In this document: piece by piece, positions 17,080 to 25,999 of the stretch
Layout: the number at the start of each line of letters is the position of its first letter
Position numbering within the stretch: position 1 is the first letter of the stretch
NCBI RefSeq assembly: GCF_036250735.1
Contig: NZ_CP109430.1
Coordinates: 7,130,001-7,194,000, forward strand
Reading direction: 5' to 3'
Origin: Streptosporangium sp. NBC_01495
GTDB taxonomy: Bacteria; Actinomycetota; Actinomycetes; Streptosporangiales; Streptosporangiaceae
DNA length: 64,000 nucleotides
Position numbers and translations under genes: made by a program
Notes under the pieces: generated by a model
Told to the model about the DNA's origin: nothing
Seen by the model: only the letters and a program-made list of their open reading frames with translations
The model's database searches: none

Positions 17080-18109
17080 GGGTGAGCGGGGCATCGGCCG
17101 GGAGCCGCGCCCCTTCCCCACCGCCCGTCAGGTGCAGGAACACCTCGTCGAGCGTGGGGCGGCGCAGCGTGATGTCGAGCGGCTCGATCCCGGCGTCGCC
17201 GAGCGCGGTCGCCATCGTGACGAGCGCCCGGGTGCGCTCGGCGACCGGGACGCTGACCCGGCGCGCCTCGGCGTCCACGTGGACCTCGCCGGACGCGACC
17301 CGCGCCGCGAGTGCCTCCGTCGCGGCCACGTCCGCCGGGTCGGCGAGGACGAGGTCGAGCCAGTCACCGCCGATGGCGGACTTCAGCTCCTCGGGGGTGC
17401 CCTCGGTGACGACCCGGCCCGCCCCGAGCATCGTGATCCGGTCGGCCAGCCGGTCCGCCTCCTCCAGGTACTGGGTGGTGAGCAGCACGGTCGTGCCGGA
17501 GCCGACCAGGTCGCGGATGGCCGCCCACACCTCCTGGCGGGCCGCCGGGTCGAGACCGGTGGTGGGCTCGTCCACGAAGAGCACCGGGGGCGCCACGATG
17601 AGGCTCGCCGCCAGGTCGAGCCGCCTGCGCATGCCGCCGGAGTATTTGCCGACCGGCCTGCCCCCGGTGTCGGCCAGCGAGAAGCGCTCCAGCAGTTCGT
17701 CGGCCCGCCTGCGCGCCCCGGCGGCGGAGAAGTGGTTCAGCCTGCCGAACATCACCAGGTTCTGCCGCCCGCTGAGGATCTCGTCGACCGCGGCGTACTG
17801 GCCGACCAGCCCGATCCGCTCGCGTACCTGCCGGGCCTGTGTCCGGACGTCGAACCCCGCGACGCTCGCCCGGCCCGAGTCGGGGCGCAGGAGCGTGGAC
17901 AGGATTCGAATCGCCGTCGTCTTGCCCGCTCCGTTGGGACCGAGCAGGCCGCAGACCGTTCCGGCCGCCACCCGCAGGTCGAACCCGTTGAGACCCGTCC
18001 CCTCGGCGCCCGCGTAGTTCTTGTGCAGGCCATGCGCGGCGATCGCCACCGCGCCCTGCCCTGCCGCCTTCACATCCACTTGTTTCACCCTTCGCACCCG
18101 TCTTCCCAT
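17060..18109 (-). CDS. DrrA-family ABC exporter ATP-binding protein
   Basis: 349 aa. Walker A LLGPNGAGKTT near residues 55-65, Q-loop VGQYAAVDEILSGRQNLVMF, signature YSGGMRRRLDLA, Walker B VLFVDEPTTGLDP. The long C-terminal domain (PTLDEVFLHLTG) is the DrrA/DUF4162-type region. These ATPases drive export of hydrophobic drugs with a DrrB permease, encoded next. ATG 18109 is the longest start; GTG 18079, with GAAGGG upstream, is equally plausible. The gene is divergent from a TetR regulator, the usual layout for an inducible exporter. Confidence 0.9.
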   Translation of the reverse strand: MGRRVRRVKQVDVKAAGQGAVAIAAHGLHKNYAGAEGTGLNGFDLRVAAGTVCGLLGPNGAGKTTAIRILSTLLRPDSGRASVAGFDVRTQARQVRERIGLVGQYAAVDEILSGRQNLVMFGRLNHFSAAGARRRADELLERFSLADTGGRPVGKYSGGMRRRLDLAASLIVAPPVLFVDEPTTGLDPAARQEVWAAIRDLVGSGTTVLLTTQYLEEADRLADRITMLGAGRVVTEGTPEELKSAIGGDWLDLVLADPADVAATEALAARVASGEVHVDAEARRVSVPVAERTRALVTMATALGDAGIEPLDITLRRPTLDEVFLHLTGGGEGARLPADAPLTRTEASA

Positions 18110-18160
18110 CTGGCATACCTGGACAATTCGCCCGACATCGACATGCCCATGAAGCGTATA

Positions 18161-18173
18161 GCGTACCGTACGC
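18161..18173. promoter_or_regulatory. Perfect 13-bp palindrome, candidate TetR operator
   Basis: GCGTAC-C-GTACGC lies in the 116-bp divergent promoter region between the exporter ATPase and TetR genes. CGTA motifs extend on both sides. A short palindrome in such a gap is the expected place for autoregulation and exporter control by the TetR protein. Confidence 0.55.
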
Positions 18174-18225
18174 CGTACGACTCAGCTACGGTGGTCCCAA
18201 CGCCGAGAATCTGGAGACTGTTCCC

Positions 18226-18996
18226 ATGAGTGCGAAAAAAGTTTCCGACGCCGACCCGGCACGCAGCCTGGCGCTCCTGTGGGGATCACACAGCAAGGCG
18301 GGACGCTCCGGGTTGACAGTGCGCTCGATCGTCCTGGCGGCCATCGAGCTGGCCAACGCCGAGGGGCTCGACGCGGTCTCCATGCGGCACGTCGCCGAGC
18401 GGCTGGAGGTCGGGACCATGTCCCTCTACACCCACGTCCCCGGTAAGGGCGAGCTGGTCGACCTCATGATCGACACCGCGTACGGGGAGCTCTACGACGA
18501 CGTGGACGCCCCGTCCCGGCAGCCCGGCGGGTGGCGGGGCGCGCTGGAGTTCATCGCCACCCGCAACTGGGACCTCTACCGGCGCAACCCGTGGATGCTG
18601 CAGATCATCGACGTCCGCTCCACGCTGGGGCCGAACGCGTCACTCAAGTACGAGGCCGAGCTGCGCCCGCTGGACGGCACCGGCCTGTCGGACGTCGAGA
18701 TGGACTCCGTCCTGACCCTGGTGCTCAGCCACGTGGAGAGCACCGCCAGGGCCAAGGCCAACAAAGCCCGGATCCAGGAGGAGAGCGGGGTCACCGACGC
18801 CGAGTGGTGGCTGACCAACGCCCCGCTCCTCGACAAGATCATGGACGCCGGCCGGTTCCCCCTCGCCTCCCGCGTCGGCCAGGCGGCGGGAGAGGCCTAC
18901 CAGTCCGTCTCCGACCCCACCCACTCCCTCGCCTTCGGGCTGGACCGCATCCTGGACGGAATCGCCGGCCTGATCGCGGGCCGGGATCGCCCGTAG
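18226..18996 (+). CDS. TetR/AcrR family regulator (TetR_C domain)
   Basis: 256 aa. An N-terminal extension is followed by the DNA-binding helices (VRSIVLAAIELANAEGLDAV then MRHVAERLEVGTMSLYTHV, residues 25-75). It carries the TetR-class C-terminal domain (GGWRGALEFIATRNWDLYRR, FGLDRILDGIAGLIAG). GGAG lies 10 bases before ATG 18226. It is divergent from the DrrAB-like exporter, so it most likely represses it until a drug binds. Confidence 0.9.
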   Translation: MSAKKVSDADPARSLALLWGSHSKAGRSGLTVRSIVLAAIELANAEGLDAVSMRHVAERLEVGTMSLYTHVPGKGELVDLMIDTAYGELYDDVDAPSRQPGGWRGALEFIATRNWDLYRRNPWMLQIIDVRSTLGPNASLKYEAELRPLDGTGLSDVEMDSVLTLVLSHVESTARAKANKARIQEESGVTDAEWWLTNAPLLDKIMDAGRFPLASRVGQAAGEAYQSVSDPTHSLAFGLDRILDGIAGLIAGRDRP

Positions 18997-19377
18997 CGCC
19001 GGCGGGCCACCGAAGACCGCGGCACGACGCGAGGACGGCGTGCCCGACGGCGCGCGGGGTGGCGTACGAGAACGGCGTGCCCGACGACGACGCGGGCGTG
19101 AACACAGCTCCGCGGGGATGTCCCGGCACGCCACCCCCAGATGGGAGCGTTCTCGTGGCGGCGCCGTCAGTGCGGTCGCCGTCAGTACAGCGGTCATCGG
19201 CACAGCGGCCGTCCGCGTGGTCACCGTCAGCGCGGTTACCGTCCGCGTGGTCACCGTCAGCGCGGCGGTCGTCAGCGGCGGCCATCAGCGCGGTGGCCGG
19301 AAACCGAAAAACCGGGGTGTGCGGGACGGGAACGCCCTCGGTAGCCGTTCCCGTCCCGCACACCCCGGCGGGCCGGT
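18997..19377. other. Intergenic region with 30-bp tandem repeat, no gene
   Basis: No supported ORF. A 30-bp unit starting GTCCGCGTGGTCACCGTCAG lies at 19211-19240 and is repeated at 19241-19265 (partial). GAACGGCGTGCCCGACG-like motifs recur around 19030-19090. The right end holds the terminator of the next gene. Confidence 0.55.
19312..19368 (-). terminator. Intrinsic terminator, perfect 23-bp stem and U-tract
   Basis: 19312-19334 pairs perfectly with 19346-19368 over an 11-base loop. On the minus strand the stem is followed by TTTTTCGGTTT. It lies 10 bases after the stop of the secreted-protein gene (19378). It is the clearest U-tract terminator in the window. Confidence 0.88.
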
Positions 19378-19752
19378 TTAGTAGTAACCGGTGCCCGTGA
19401 TGGTCGCCGGCTGGTTGCCCAGGTTCTTCACCCGGTAGCGGATGCACTGGGTGGGCGGGGAGGTACTGGCCGCGACGTACGCGGCGTGGTCGTTGGCGGC
19501 GATCGGCACCGACCCGATGTACCTGCCGCGGCAGTTACCGATCTTGACCTTGACGGGCATGCTGTTTTCGTCGAGCTTGACCAGCACGTTTCCGTTGTAC
19601 TGGGCCGCGGGGACAAGCTCGGGCGTGAGGAACACCTCCTCGCCGGGCTGAACCCTCGCGGCCAGGTTGACGTCGTCGGCGTGGGCGGGGGTGCCGGTCA
19701 GTGCGACGGCTCCGGCGGCCGCCAGGACCAACATCGAGGACAGGGCGCGCAT
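19378..19752 (-). CDS. Small secreted protein of unknown function
   Basis: 124 aa. The signal peptide (MRALSSMLVLAAAGAVALTG) is followed by TPAHA as probable cleavage site near residue 25. The mature domain of about 99 residues is beta-rich with two Cys (IGNCRGRYIG and PPTQCIRYRV), probably one disulfide. AAGGAGAG precedes the ATG. It ends at a strong terminator, so it is monocistronic. No family is recognised. Confidence 0.72.
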   Translation of the reverse strand: MRALSSMLVLAAAGAVALTGTPAHADDVNLAARVQPGEEVFLTPELVPAAQYNGNVLVKLDENSMPVKVKIGNCRGRYIGSVPIAANDHAAYVAASTSPPTQCIRYRVKNLGNQPATITGTGYY

Positions 19753-20157
19753 CGAACGTCACTCTCCTTATTCGTCTCTGCCGATCCGTCCCTGCGGATC
19801 GGACGTGGAGACACTACGGAGAGTCATATCCAGGATGGATAACGAGGTGGGCGGGTCCGGGTAAAACTCCAGGGAGTGCCGGTTTTGTTTCCCCGGCACC
19901 GGGTGTCATAGGCGGCCAAAGTGTCACCGATGCCGTTGCCGTGAGTAATCACCGTGGATCGGACATAGGGCGAGGATCACCCGGCGAAAGCCCCGCGGGA
20001 CGGGCGGAGCGGGTGCCGTCGTCACGTCGAGCGAAGCCGGGACCGGCAGCGGAACCAAGCGGGACCGCCAGAGGAACCGGACGGGACCGCCAGAGGGACC
20101 GAGCAGGACCCGCAGGGGGACCGAGCGGGACCGGCAGGGGGACCGAGCGGGACCGGA
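19753..20157. other. Intergenic region ending in a 22-bp tandem array
   Basis: 405 bases without a gene. The left part holds the promoter of the secreted-protein gene. From about 20047 to 20156 the sequence is built of GGGACCG-type units. CAGGGGGACCGAGCGGGACC opens two perfect 22-bp copies at 20113-20134 and 20135-20156. The array abuts the stop of the TIGR02611 gene (20158). Confidence 0.65.
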
Positions 20158-20685
20158 CTATCGGGTGAGGAGCTTCTGGGCCTCGACGATCAGATCGATG
20201 TGGAGGCTGAGCTTGAGACCGTAGTAGACGATGGCGGTGGCGGTGATCGCGGCGACGAGGACGACCAGGATCTTGACCGTCCAGCCCTGACGGCCCAGCC
20301 AGCCCGTCCAGGCCGACAGGGTCCGCTTGCCGAACTCCAGCACCCGGTGGGCCCAGTGGAACTCGGTGGCCAGCACCGCCAGCCCCGCGAAGACGACCAG
20401 CCAGCCCGGACCGGGGAAGGGCACCATGATCAGGCCGCCGATGACCAGCACGGCGCCGATGGCACCGATAACGATCTTCAGGGTGAGGCGGCCCGCGCGG
20501 GTGGACCTGACGCCGTCGAGCCAGCCGTGGATGCCGGACCGCTCGGCCGCCGCGTCCTTCAGCGCGTCGGCGTCGCCCGTCTCACCCCGGACGCCGCCGA
20601 GGCCGTTCTCGCCCCGCACGCCGCCGGTCTCAGACGGCTGCCCGGTCGCGCCGTGAGGCTCGCGCACCCCATCTGAGATCGTCAT
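20158..20685 (-). CDS. TIGR02611 (PGPGW) family membrane protein
   Basis: 175 aa from ATG 20685 with CTGGAGAGAAC upstream. Residues 1-50 are hydrophilic and contain a short repeat (GGVRGENGLGGVRGETG). Then come LTLKIVIGAIGAVLVIGGLI, the family motif PFPGPGW, a second helix VVFAGLAVLATEF, and a third near the C-terminus (VKILVVLVAAITATAIVYYG). The family is a three-helix membrane protein common in actinobacteria, function unknown. Confidence 0.85.
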   Translation of the reverse strand: MTISDGVREPHGATGQPSETGGVRGENGLGGVRGETGDADALKDAAAERSGIHGWLDGVRSTRAGRLTLKIVIGAIGAVLVIGGLIMVPFPGPGWLVVFAGLAVLATEFHWAHRVLEFGKRTLSAWTGWLGRQGWTVKILVVLVAAITATAIVYYGLKLSLHIDLIVEAQKLLTR

Positions 20686-20865
20686 GTTCTCTCCAGGACA
20701 GTCGGTTTCTTCCACAATAGGCTCTGCTGGGCGGCCGGGCCCCGCCGACGCCCCCAGATCATCCTCAAGGCGGAGGGCCGGGGTCCGCCGGGGGGAGTCA
20801 CGAGACCACCCGGACGGTCCCGCCGCACCCGTTCGGGGCACGGCGGGACCATTCGGGCTCAGGCG

Positions 20866-20886
20866 GTCCCGCGGTTCTCGCGGGAC
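20866..20886 (-). terminator. GC-rich hairpin after the xyloglucanase gene
   Basis: GTCCCGCG-GTTCT-CGCGGGAC is a perfect 8-bp stem 52 bases past the xyloglucanase stop. A second stem (20816-20825 with 20841-20850) follows. No U-tract is seen; termination is inferred from position. Confidence 0.5.
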
Positions 20887-20937
20887 ACCCCGGGTTTCGG
20901 GCGAGGTGCCCGCCCGCCGTCAGGAACGTCAGGAACC

Positions 20938-23928
20938 TCAGGAAGCGGTGCAGGTGACGGTGAACGGGACGCCGTTGGTACCGGTCCAGGAGGCACCGAA
21001 GCCGAACGCCGTGGAGGCCCCGGCGGCCAGGGCTCCGTTCCAGCCCGCGTTCCGCACGGTGACGTCGGCACCGGTCTGGGTGTGGGTGCCGCTCCAGAGC
21101 TGGGTGATCGTCTGGCCGTTCGGGAACGACCACCTGACCGTCCAGCCGGTGGTCGCCGAGGTGCCGGTGTTCCGTACCGTCACCTCACCCTGGAAGCCGC
21201 CCTGCCAGGAGTTCGACACCCTGTAAGCCGCGGTGCAGCCGCCGCCGGGTGACGGCCCCGTGAGGGTCCTGAGGGTGACCGGGCTGGAGGCGGGCGAGCT
21301 GTTCCCCGCCCCGTCGCGGGCGATCACGTAGAAGGTGTACGAGGTGTCCGGGGTGAGCCCGGTGAGCGCGAACGACGCCGAGGTGGGCGAGCCGACCCTG
21401 ACGTCCGTCGCCCCCGCCTCGCGGTAGACGTCGTAGCCGCTGACCCCGACGGCGTCCGTCGAGGCCGTCCAGGCCAGCGTCGCCCCCGACGAGGTGATCG
21501 CCGAGGCGGCCGGGGTGCCCGGTCTGGTCGGCGGGACGGTGTCGGGGGGCGGGACGGTCCCGCCGTTGTCGGCGTACAGGATGCCGCGGCCGTTGGTGCC
21601 GAGGTAGACGCGGCCGTAGACGCGCGGGTCGCCGGTGACGGCCTCGCCCGCGTTGCCGTACTGGTGCCTGTCGTCGTTGATCCTGACCCAGCTCGCGCCG
21701 GTGTCGTCGGAGCGGAAGACGCCGGTCACGCCGCCGATCGTGGCGACGGTGTACAGCGCCTGGTAGCCCCCGGCGGAGGCGGATCTGCCGAACCCGATGT
21801 TGACGGCGCTCGTGACGCCGGACAGCTTGGTGAACGACGCGCCGCCGTTGGTGGAGTGCCAGATGCCCGAGGCCGCGCCCGTGTCACCGGCGGGGCCGGC
21901 CAGCCAGATGTCGCCCTCGCGGCCGGGTACGGCCTTGAACTTGACGTTGCCCTCGGCGGGCAGCCCGGTCGCGGCGGTGGCCGCGAAGGAGGCGCCGCCG
22001 TTGGTGCTGGCGTAGAACCTTCCGGCGCTGAAGCCGTAGAACCTGCCGGGGTTCACCCGGTCGGACTCGACCACGGCTCCCGCCGGGAGTCCGGTGGAGG
22101 CGGTCCAGGAGTTGCCGTAGCCGACCGAGTGGTGCACGCCCACGCCCTTGGGCGCCCAGACGAACCGGGAGCCGTCGGCCGCGGCTGCGATCGTGCCGCC
22201 CTCGTTGATCCCGCCGGGCTCGGTGCCCTGGAACCAGTTGGCGCCGCCGTCGGTGGAGAACGCGGCGTGGCTGTCGGCGGGCCGGTCGGAGTCGGTGAAG
22301 TTGCCCGCGCGGACCATGACGGCCGGGTTGGTCTCGGCGTAGTCGAGGCTGGTCGTCGAGGTGAAGTTCGGCGAGGTGAACATCATGGGCGGCACGGCGT
22401 CGAGGTTGGTGTGCCGGAAGCCGCCGATGTCGCCCAGCCCGCTGACCAGCGGGGCGCCCGACGGCGGGCTGATCAGGTCGAGGACGGCTGTCTCCTCGAG
22501 CCCCTTGACCATGGGCCTGATGGTGAGCTTGCCGCCGGTGTCCCACTTCTTGAGATCCTCGGTGCCGTAGAGGGTGGCGCCGGTGCCGTACATCATCCGG
22601 TCGCCGTCGAAGGGGTCGATCTCCAGCGACTCGGTCATCCAGCCGAGCTTGGGCGTCGTCTCCGGTGGCTGCGGGTTGGCCCCGAAGCTCAGCCACGGCG
22701 AGGAGGAGACGTCCATCGTGTAGCGGAGGCTGCGGTTCGGGTAGGAGGTGAAGTCCCAGATGCGGGTCCAGGTCGCGCCGGAGTCGGTGGACCTGAAGAA
22801 GATCACGTCCGGCCACCAGGAGATCTGGGTGGCGACCATGATCGTGCCGGGGTTCTGCCGGTCGATCGTGAGGCCGCTGTAGCCGAAGTAGTCGTCGGCC
22901 GAGCTGGACGGGACCGGGCTGATCCGGGTCCAGGCCCCGGTGGTGGTGTCGAGCTTCCACACGTCGCCCTTGGCGCCGTCGTACGGGCCGCCGGTGTCGC
23001 TGGTGGCGATGTAGAGCGTGTGGTTGACGTGGTCGAGCACGCCCTTGTGCGCGATGTAGCCGGTGGGCTGCCCGGCGACCCTGCTCCAGGTGGTCCCGCC
23101 GTTCGAGGAGCTGTAGACGGTGTTCTCCTTGTCGGCGACGCCCACGTAGATCTTCTGCGTCGTGTTCCCCGCGGTCGCCGAGGTCGGGTCGAAGGTCACC
23201 CAGACCACGCCGGGGCGGTGGCTGAGGTAGCCGTTGGGGTCGGAGGGGTCCTGCGCGTAGTTTCCCGGGTTGGGGAAGCTCGCGACCTTGGCCCAGGTCA
23301 CGCCCTTGTCGGTGCTGCGCCACAGGCCGTTGCCGTCGGGCGCGCCGAGGTAGACGACGCTGTTCCTGTTGGGGTCGACGGCCAGGCGCTCTCCCATCCC
23401 CCGGCCCGGCATGTTGCCACCGAGCTTGAACGGCAGCGGTGTGGCCTGCCAGGTCGCGCCCTTGTCGGCGGAGCGCAGGACGGCCCCGTTGTTGGGGTCC
23501 CAGCTGTTGGTGTACATCCCGGCGGCGACGTAGACCCGGTTGGTCTCCACCGGGTCGGTGGCCAGGCTGACCACGCCGTTGTAGCCCCACCTGTCCCAGC
23601 CGACCCAGTCGAGCAGCGGGGTCCAGCTCTTGCTCGCCTGCTCCCAGCGGTACGCGCCGCCGATGTCGGTACGGGCGTAGATCAGGTTTCTCTCGGTCTG
23701 GTTGAAGACGATCCCCGGCACGAACCCGCCGCCGTCGATCCTGACGTTCTTCCACTCGTACGGTTCGGCGGCGGCCGTGGAACCGGCCCCGGTCACCATG
23801 GTTCCCGTCCCCGTCCCCGTCACGGCCTCGGACGCGGACGCCTGGGCGCTTCCGCCCCCGACGGCGGCGCCGACCGACGCGCACGCCACCGCCACGGCGG
23901 CGAGCATGCTGAACAGCCTTCTTCGCAT
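20938..23928 (-). CDS. Secreted GH74 xyloglucanase with FN3 and CBM2 domains
   Basis: 996 aa. ATG 23928 follows GGGAAGCCGTAC. A signal peptide occupies about residues 1-33. The GH74 catalytic region (about 55-775) has two seven-bladed propellers with BNR-like repeats such as STDKGVTWAKV and STDSGATWTRI. The catalytic aspartates are in YARTDIGGAYRW and SGLGDIGGFRH. Then come a Pro/Thr linker, a fibronectin type III domain (PPTRPGTPAASAITSSGAT onwards, about 800-885) and a C-terminal CBM2 (YRVSNSWQGGFQGEVTV, Cys near both ends). It would cut xyloglucan outside the cell. Domain order matches actinobacterial GH74 enzymes. It is monocistronic. Confidence 0.95.
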   Translation of the reverse strand: MRRRLFSMLAAVAVACASVGAAVGGGSAQASASEAVTGTGTGTMVTGAGSTAAAEPYEWKNVRIDGGGFVPGIVFNQTERNLIYARTDIGGAYRWEQASKSWTPLLDWVGWDRWGYNGVVSLATDPVETNRVYVAAGMYTNSWDPNNGAVLRSADKGATWQATPLPFKLGGNMPGRGMGERLAVDPNRNSVVYLGAPDGNGLWRSTDKGVTWAKVASFPNPGNYAQDPSDPNGYLSHRPGVVWVTFDPTSATAGNTTQKIYVGVADKENTVYSSSNGGTTWSRVAGQPTGYIAHKGVLDHVNHTLYIATSDTGGPYDGAKGDVWKLDTTTGAWTRISPVPSSSADDYFGYSGLTIDRQNPGTIMVATQISWWPDVIFFRSTDSGATWTRIWDFTSYPNRSLRYTMDVSSSPWLSFGANPQPPETTPKLGWMTESLEIDPFDGDRMMYGTGATLYGTEDLKKWDTGGKLTIRPMVKGLEETAVLDLISPPSGAPLVSGLGDIGGFRHTNLDAVPPMMFTSPNFTSTTSLDYAETNPAVMVRAGNFTDSDRPADSHAAFSTDGGANWFQGTEPGGINEGGTIAAAADGSRFVWAPKGVGVHHSVGYGNSWTASTGLPAGAVVESDRVNPGRFYGFSAGRFYASTNGGASFAATAATGLPAEGNVKFKAVPGREGDIWLAGPAGDTGAASGIWHSTNGGASFTKLSGVTSAVNIGFGRSASAGGYQALYTVATIGGVTGVFRSDDTGASWVRINDDRHQYGNAGEAVTGDPRVYGRVYLGTNGRGILYADNGGTVPPPDTVPPTRPGTPAASAITSSGATLAWTASTDAVGVSGYDVYREAGATDVRVGSPTSASFALTGLTPDTSYTFYVIARDGAGNSSPASSPVTLRTLTGPSPGGGCTAAYRVSNSWQGGFQGEVTVRNTGTSATTGWTVRWSFPNGQTITQLWSGTHTQTGADVTVRNAGWNGALAAGASTAFGFGASWTGTNGVPFTVTCTAS

Positions 23929-24175
23929 GTACGGCTTCCCTTCGCAATGCAACGGACAAACCGCCATGCACGATCAGGTGACGGGACCCTGACCTTCGAC
24001 CGCCCATGATGCGCGTGCATGAACGCCCAGAGATTCACATGCCGGACCCCGGACCGTCAATAGTTTGAATAGACAACTAACAAACCTGTGGCGAATCACG
24101 GCGTACGGCCCCCGCCGCCTTCGCCGCCGCGCCGCCGTCCCGCACCCGGGGACCCCGCCGGAGCACGGGAGAGCC

Positions 24176-24646
24176 TCACACCTCGCAGGGGGCGCAGCTC
24201 TCCCGGGGAGGGAGCATCAGGCGTGAGCCCGGCCCCCTCGCGGCGGCCACGTCGTCGGGGTTGGCCAGCGCGCAGCAGTCCAGCGAGAGGCAGCCGCAGG
24301 CGATGCAGTCGGTCAGGCCGTGCCGGAGCCGTTCGAGCTGCCTGATGCGGTCGTCGAGCTCGTCCTGCCACATCGTCGAGAGCCTCGCCCAGTCCTCCCT
24401 GGTGGGGGTGCGCTCGTCGGGGAGGGCGGACAGCGCCCCCTGGATCTTCTTGAGCGGGATCCCGACCCGCTGGGAGACCCTGATGAAGGCGATCCTGCGG
24501 AGCGTGTCGCGGGAGAAACGACGCTGGTTGCCCGCGGTGCGGCGACTGCGGATCAGGCCCTTGGCCTCGTAGAAGTGCAGGGCGGAGACCGCGACCCCGC
24601 TGCGTGAGGAGAGCTGACCGACGGTCATCTCCGGATTGTTGGGCAT
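24176..24646 (-). CDS. soxR: Redox-sensitive MerR-family activator SoxR
   Basis: 156 aa from ATG 24646. The MerR helix-turn-helix TVGQLSSRSGVAVSALHFYE lies near residues 8-27. A dimerisation helix is followed by the [2Fe-2S] cluster motif CIACGCLSLDCC (CxxCxC...C). The C-terminal tail is typical of actinobacterial SoxR. These proteins respond to redox-active metabolites such as actinorhodin or phenazines. A perfect SoxR box lies in the 49-bp gap to the divergent PPOX gene, which is therefore its probable target. Confidence 0.93.
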   Translation of the reverse strand: MPNNPEMTVGQLSSRSGVAVSALHFYEAKGLIRSRRTAGNQRRFSRDTLRRIAFIRVSQRVGIPLKKIQGALSALPDERTPTREDWARLSTMWQDELDDRIRQLERLRHGLTDCIACGCLSLDCCALANPDDVAAARGPGSRLMLPPRESCAPCEV

Positions 24647-24662
24647 GCGCCAGTCTAACTTG

Positions 24663-24682
24663 ACCTCAATCAATATTGAGGT
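24663..24682. promoter_or_regulatory. SoxR operator
   Basis: ACCTCAAT-CAAT-ATTGAGGT is a perfect 8-4-8 inverted repeat and fits the known SoxR box (CCTCAA-N6-TTGAGG). It lies between soxR and the divergent PPOX-family gene, whose start is 14 bases away. Confidence 0.92.
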
Positions 24683-24695
24683 TACAGAGTGGGGC

Positions 24696-25094
24696 ATGAC
24701 ATTCACGAAGGCGGAGCTCGCCTATCTCGAAGGCCAGCGCCTGGGCCGCCTGGCCACCACGGGCCCCGGCGGCTCCCTGCAGAACAGCCCGACCGGTTTC
24801 CGCGTCGACACCGAGACCGGCGTCGTCGACATCTACGGCCGCGCGATGGGCACCACCAGGAAGTTCCACAACGTCCGGACGAATCCGCAGGTGGCCTTCG
24901 TGGTGGACGACGTCGCCTCCACCGATCCCTGGCGGGTCAGGGGCGTGGAGATCCGGGGCGAGGCCGAGGCCGTCGAGGACCACGAGCCGGCCTCCCCGCA
25001 CCTCAGCCGGCAGATCATCCGCATCCACCCCCGGCGGATCATCTCCTGGGGCGTCGACCCCGCCCAGGAGGGCATGAAGGGCCGCGACGTCTGA
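24696..25094 (+). CDS. PPOX-class, probably F420-dependent, oxidoreductase
   Basis: 132 aa from ATG 24696. A split-barrel flavin/F420-binding fold: MTFTKAELAYLEGQRLGRLA at the start, then NSPTGFRVDTETGVVDI, the phosphate-binding TTRKFHNVRTNPQVAFVVDD, and C-terminal IRIHPRRIISWGVD. This is the PPOX class of small reductases typical of F420-using actinobacteria. Control by SoxR suggests reduction or detoxification of a redox-active quinone-like compound (inference). Confidence 0.87.
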   Translation: MTFTKAELAYLEGQRLGRLATTGPGGSLQNSPTGFRVDTETGVVDIYGRAMGTTRKFHNVRTNPQVAFVVDDVASTDPWRVRGVEIRGEAEAVEDHEPASPHLSRQIIRIHPRRIISWGVDPAQEGMKGRDV

Positions 25095-25151
25095 CCCCGT
25101 ATCCTCAGGGGCGTTTCCCGGCCGGGAAAACCGATCAGGCAGGAATGACGC

Positions 25152-25973
25152 ATGACGAGAACACTGGTGCTGGGTGGCGGAGGCGTGGCGGGCATCGCCT
25201 GGGAGGCGGGGATCATCACCGGTCTGCGCCGGGCGGGCATAGAGCTGGGAGAGGCGGAGCTGGTCGTCGGCACCTCCGCCGGGTCGGTGGTCGGGACGCT
25301 CGTCGCCACCGAGGTCGACCTGGAGGGCTCGGTCGCCGTCCAGGCGGACGCCGAGGCCGCGACCGCCTTCACCATCGACACGGAGGCGGTCATGGCCGCC
25401 TTCGGCGTGCTCCACGACCCGTCCCTGGAGCCACAGGAGGCCCGGCGCCGGGTCGGCCAGATGGCTCTGGGGGTGAAGGACACCGGCGCCAGGATCGAGA
25501 CGGTCGGCAGCCGGCTGCCTGTCAAGGAGTGGCCGGAGCGCCGCCTGCTGATCACCGCCGTCGACGCGAGGACCGGCGAGTTCGTGGTCTGGGAGCGCGG
25601 ATCGGGGGTGCCACTGGTGTCGGCGGTCGCCTCCAGCTGCGCGGTCCCGTGCGTGTTCCCGCCGGTGGAGATCGGCGGGCGCCGCTACATGGACGGCGGG
25701 GTCCGCTCGGTGACGAACGCCGACCTGGCGGCGGGCAGCTCCGCCGTGGTCCTCCTGGAGCCGCTGGCACACGTCTCGCCGAGGGACCGCCTCGAGGCCG
25801 AGCTCGCCGAACTGGGTGACGCCACGATCGCCCACGTCGTCCCGGACGAGGCGTCGATCGCCGTGTTCGGCGCCAACGTCCTCGACCCGGCCCTGTGGCG
25901 CCCCGCCTTCCAGGCCGGTCTCGCCCAGGCGCCCGCCGTCGCGGAGAGCGTGGCCAGGGCCTGGAAGGACTGA
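25152..25973 (+). CDS. Patatin-like phospholipase
   Basis: 273 aa. The oxyanion-hole glycine loop LGGGGVAGIAWEAG lies at residues 7-20, the nucleophile elbow GTSAGS at about 41-46, and the catalytic Asp in MDGGVRSVTNAD near 181. All three elements of the Ser-Asp dyad hydrolase are present. Members cleave acyl groups from phospholipids or other lipids. There is no signal peptide, so it is cytoplasmic or membrane-associated. It follows the PPOX gene by 57 bp. Confidence 0.9.
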   Translation: MTRTLVLGGGGVAGIAWEAGIITGLRRAGIELGEAELVVGTSAGSVVGTLVATEVDLEGSVAVQADAEAATAFTIDTEAVMAAFGVLHDPSLEPQEARRRVGQMALGVKDTGARIETVGSRLPVKEWPERRLLITAVDARTGEFVVWERGSGVPLVSAVASSCAVPCVFPPVEIGGRRYMDGGVRSVTNADLAAGSSAVVLLEPLAHVSPRDRLEAELAELGDATIAHVVPDEASIAVFGANVLDPALWRPAFQAGLAQAPAVAESVARAWKD

Positions 25974-25999
25974 GACCGGCGTGAGCGGGAGGCGGGCCC

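Noticed and set aside
19040..19381. 113-codon ORF between the TetR and secreted-protein genes
   Set aside because: It is built of the 30-bp tandem repeat and runs through the terminator hairpin of the neighbouring gene.
21664..24009. 781-codon plus-strand ORF opposite the xyloglucanase gene
   Set aside because: Its protein is Gly/Val/Arg/Asp-rich low complexity with no domains, typical of antisense frames in high-GC DNA; the minus strand encodes a full GH74 enzyme.
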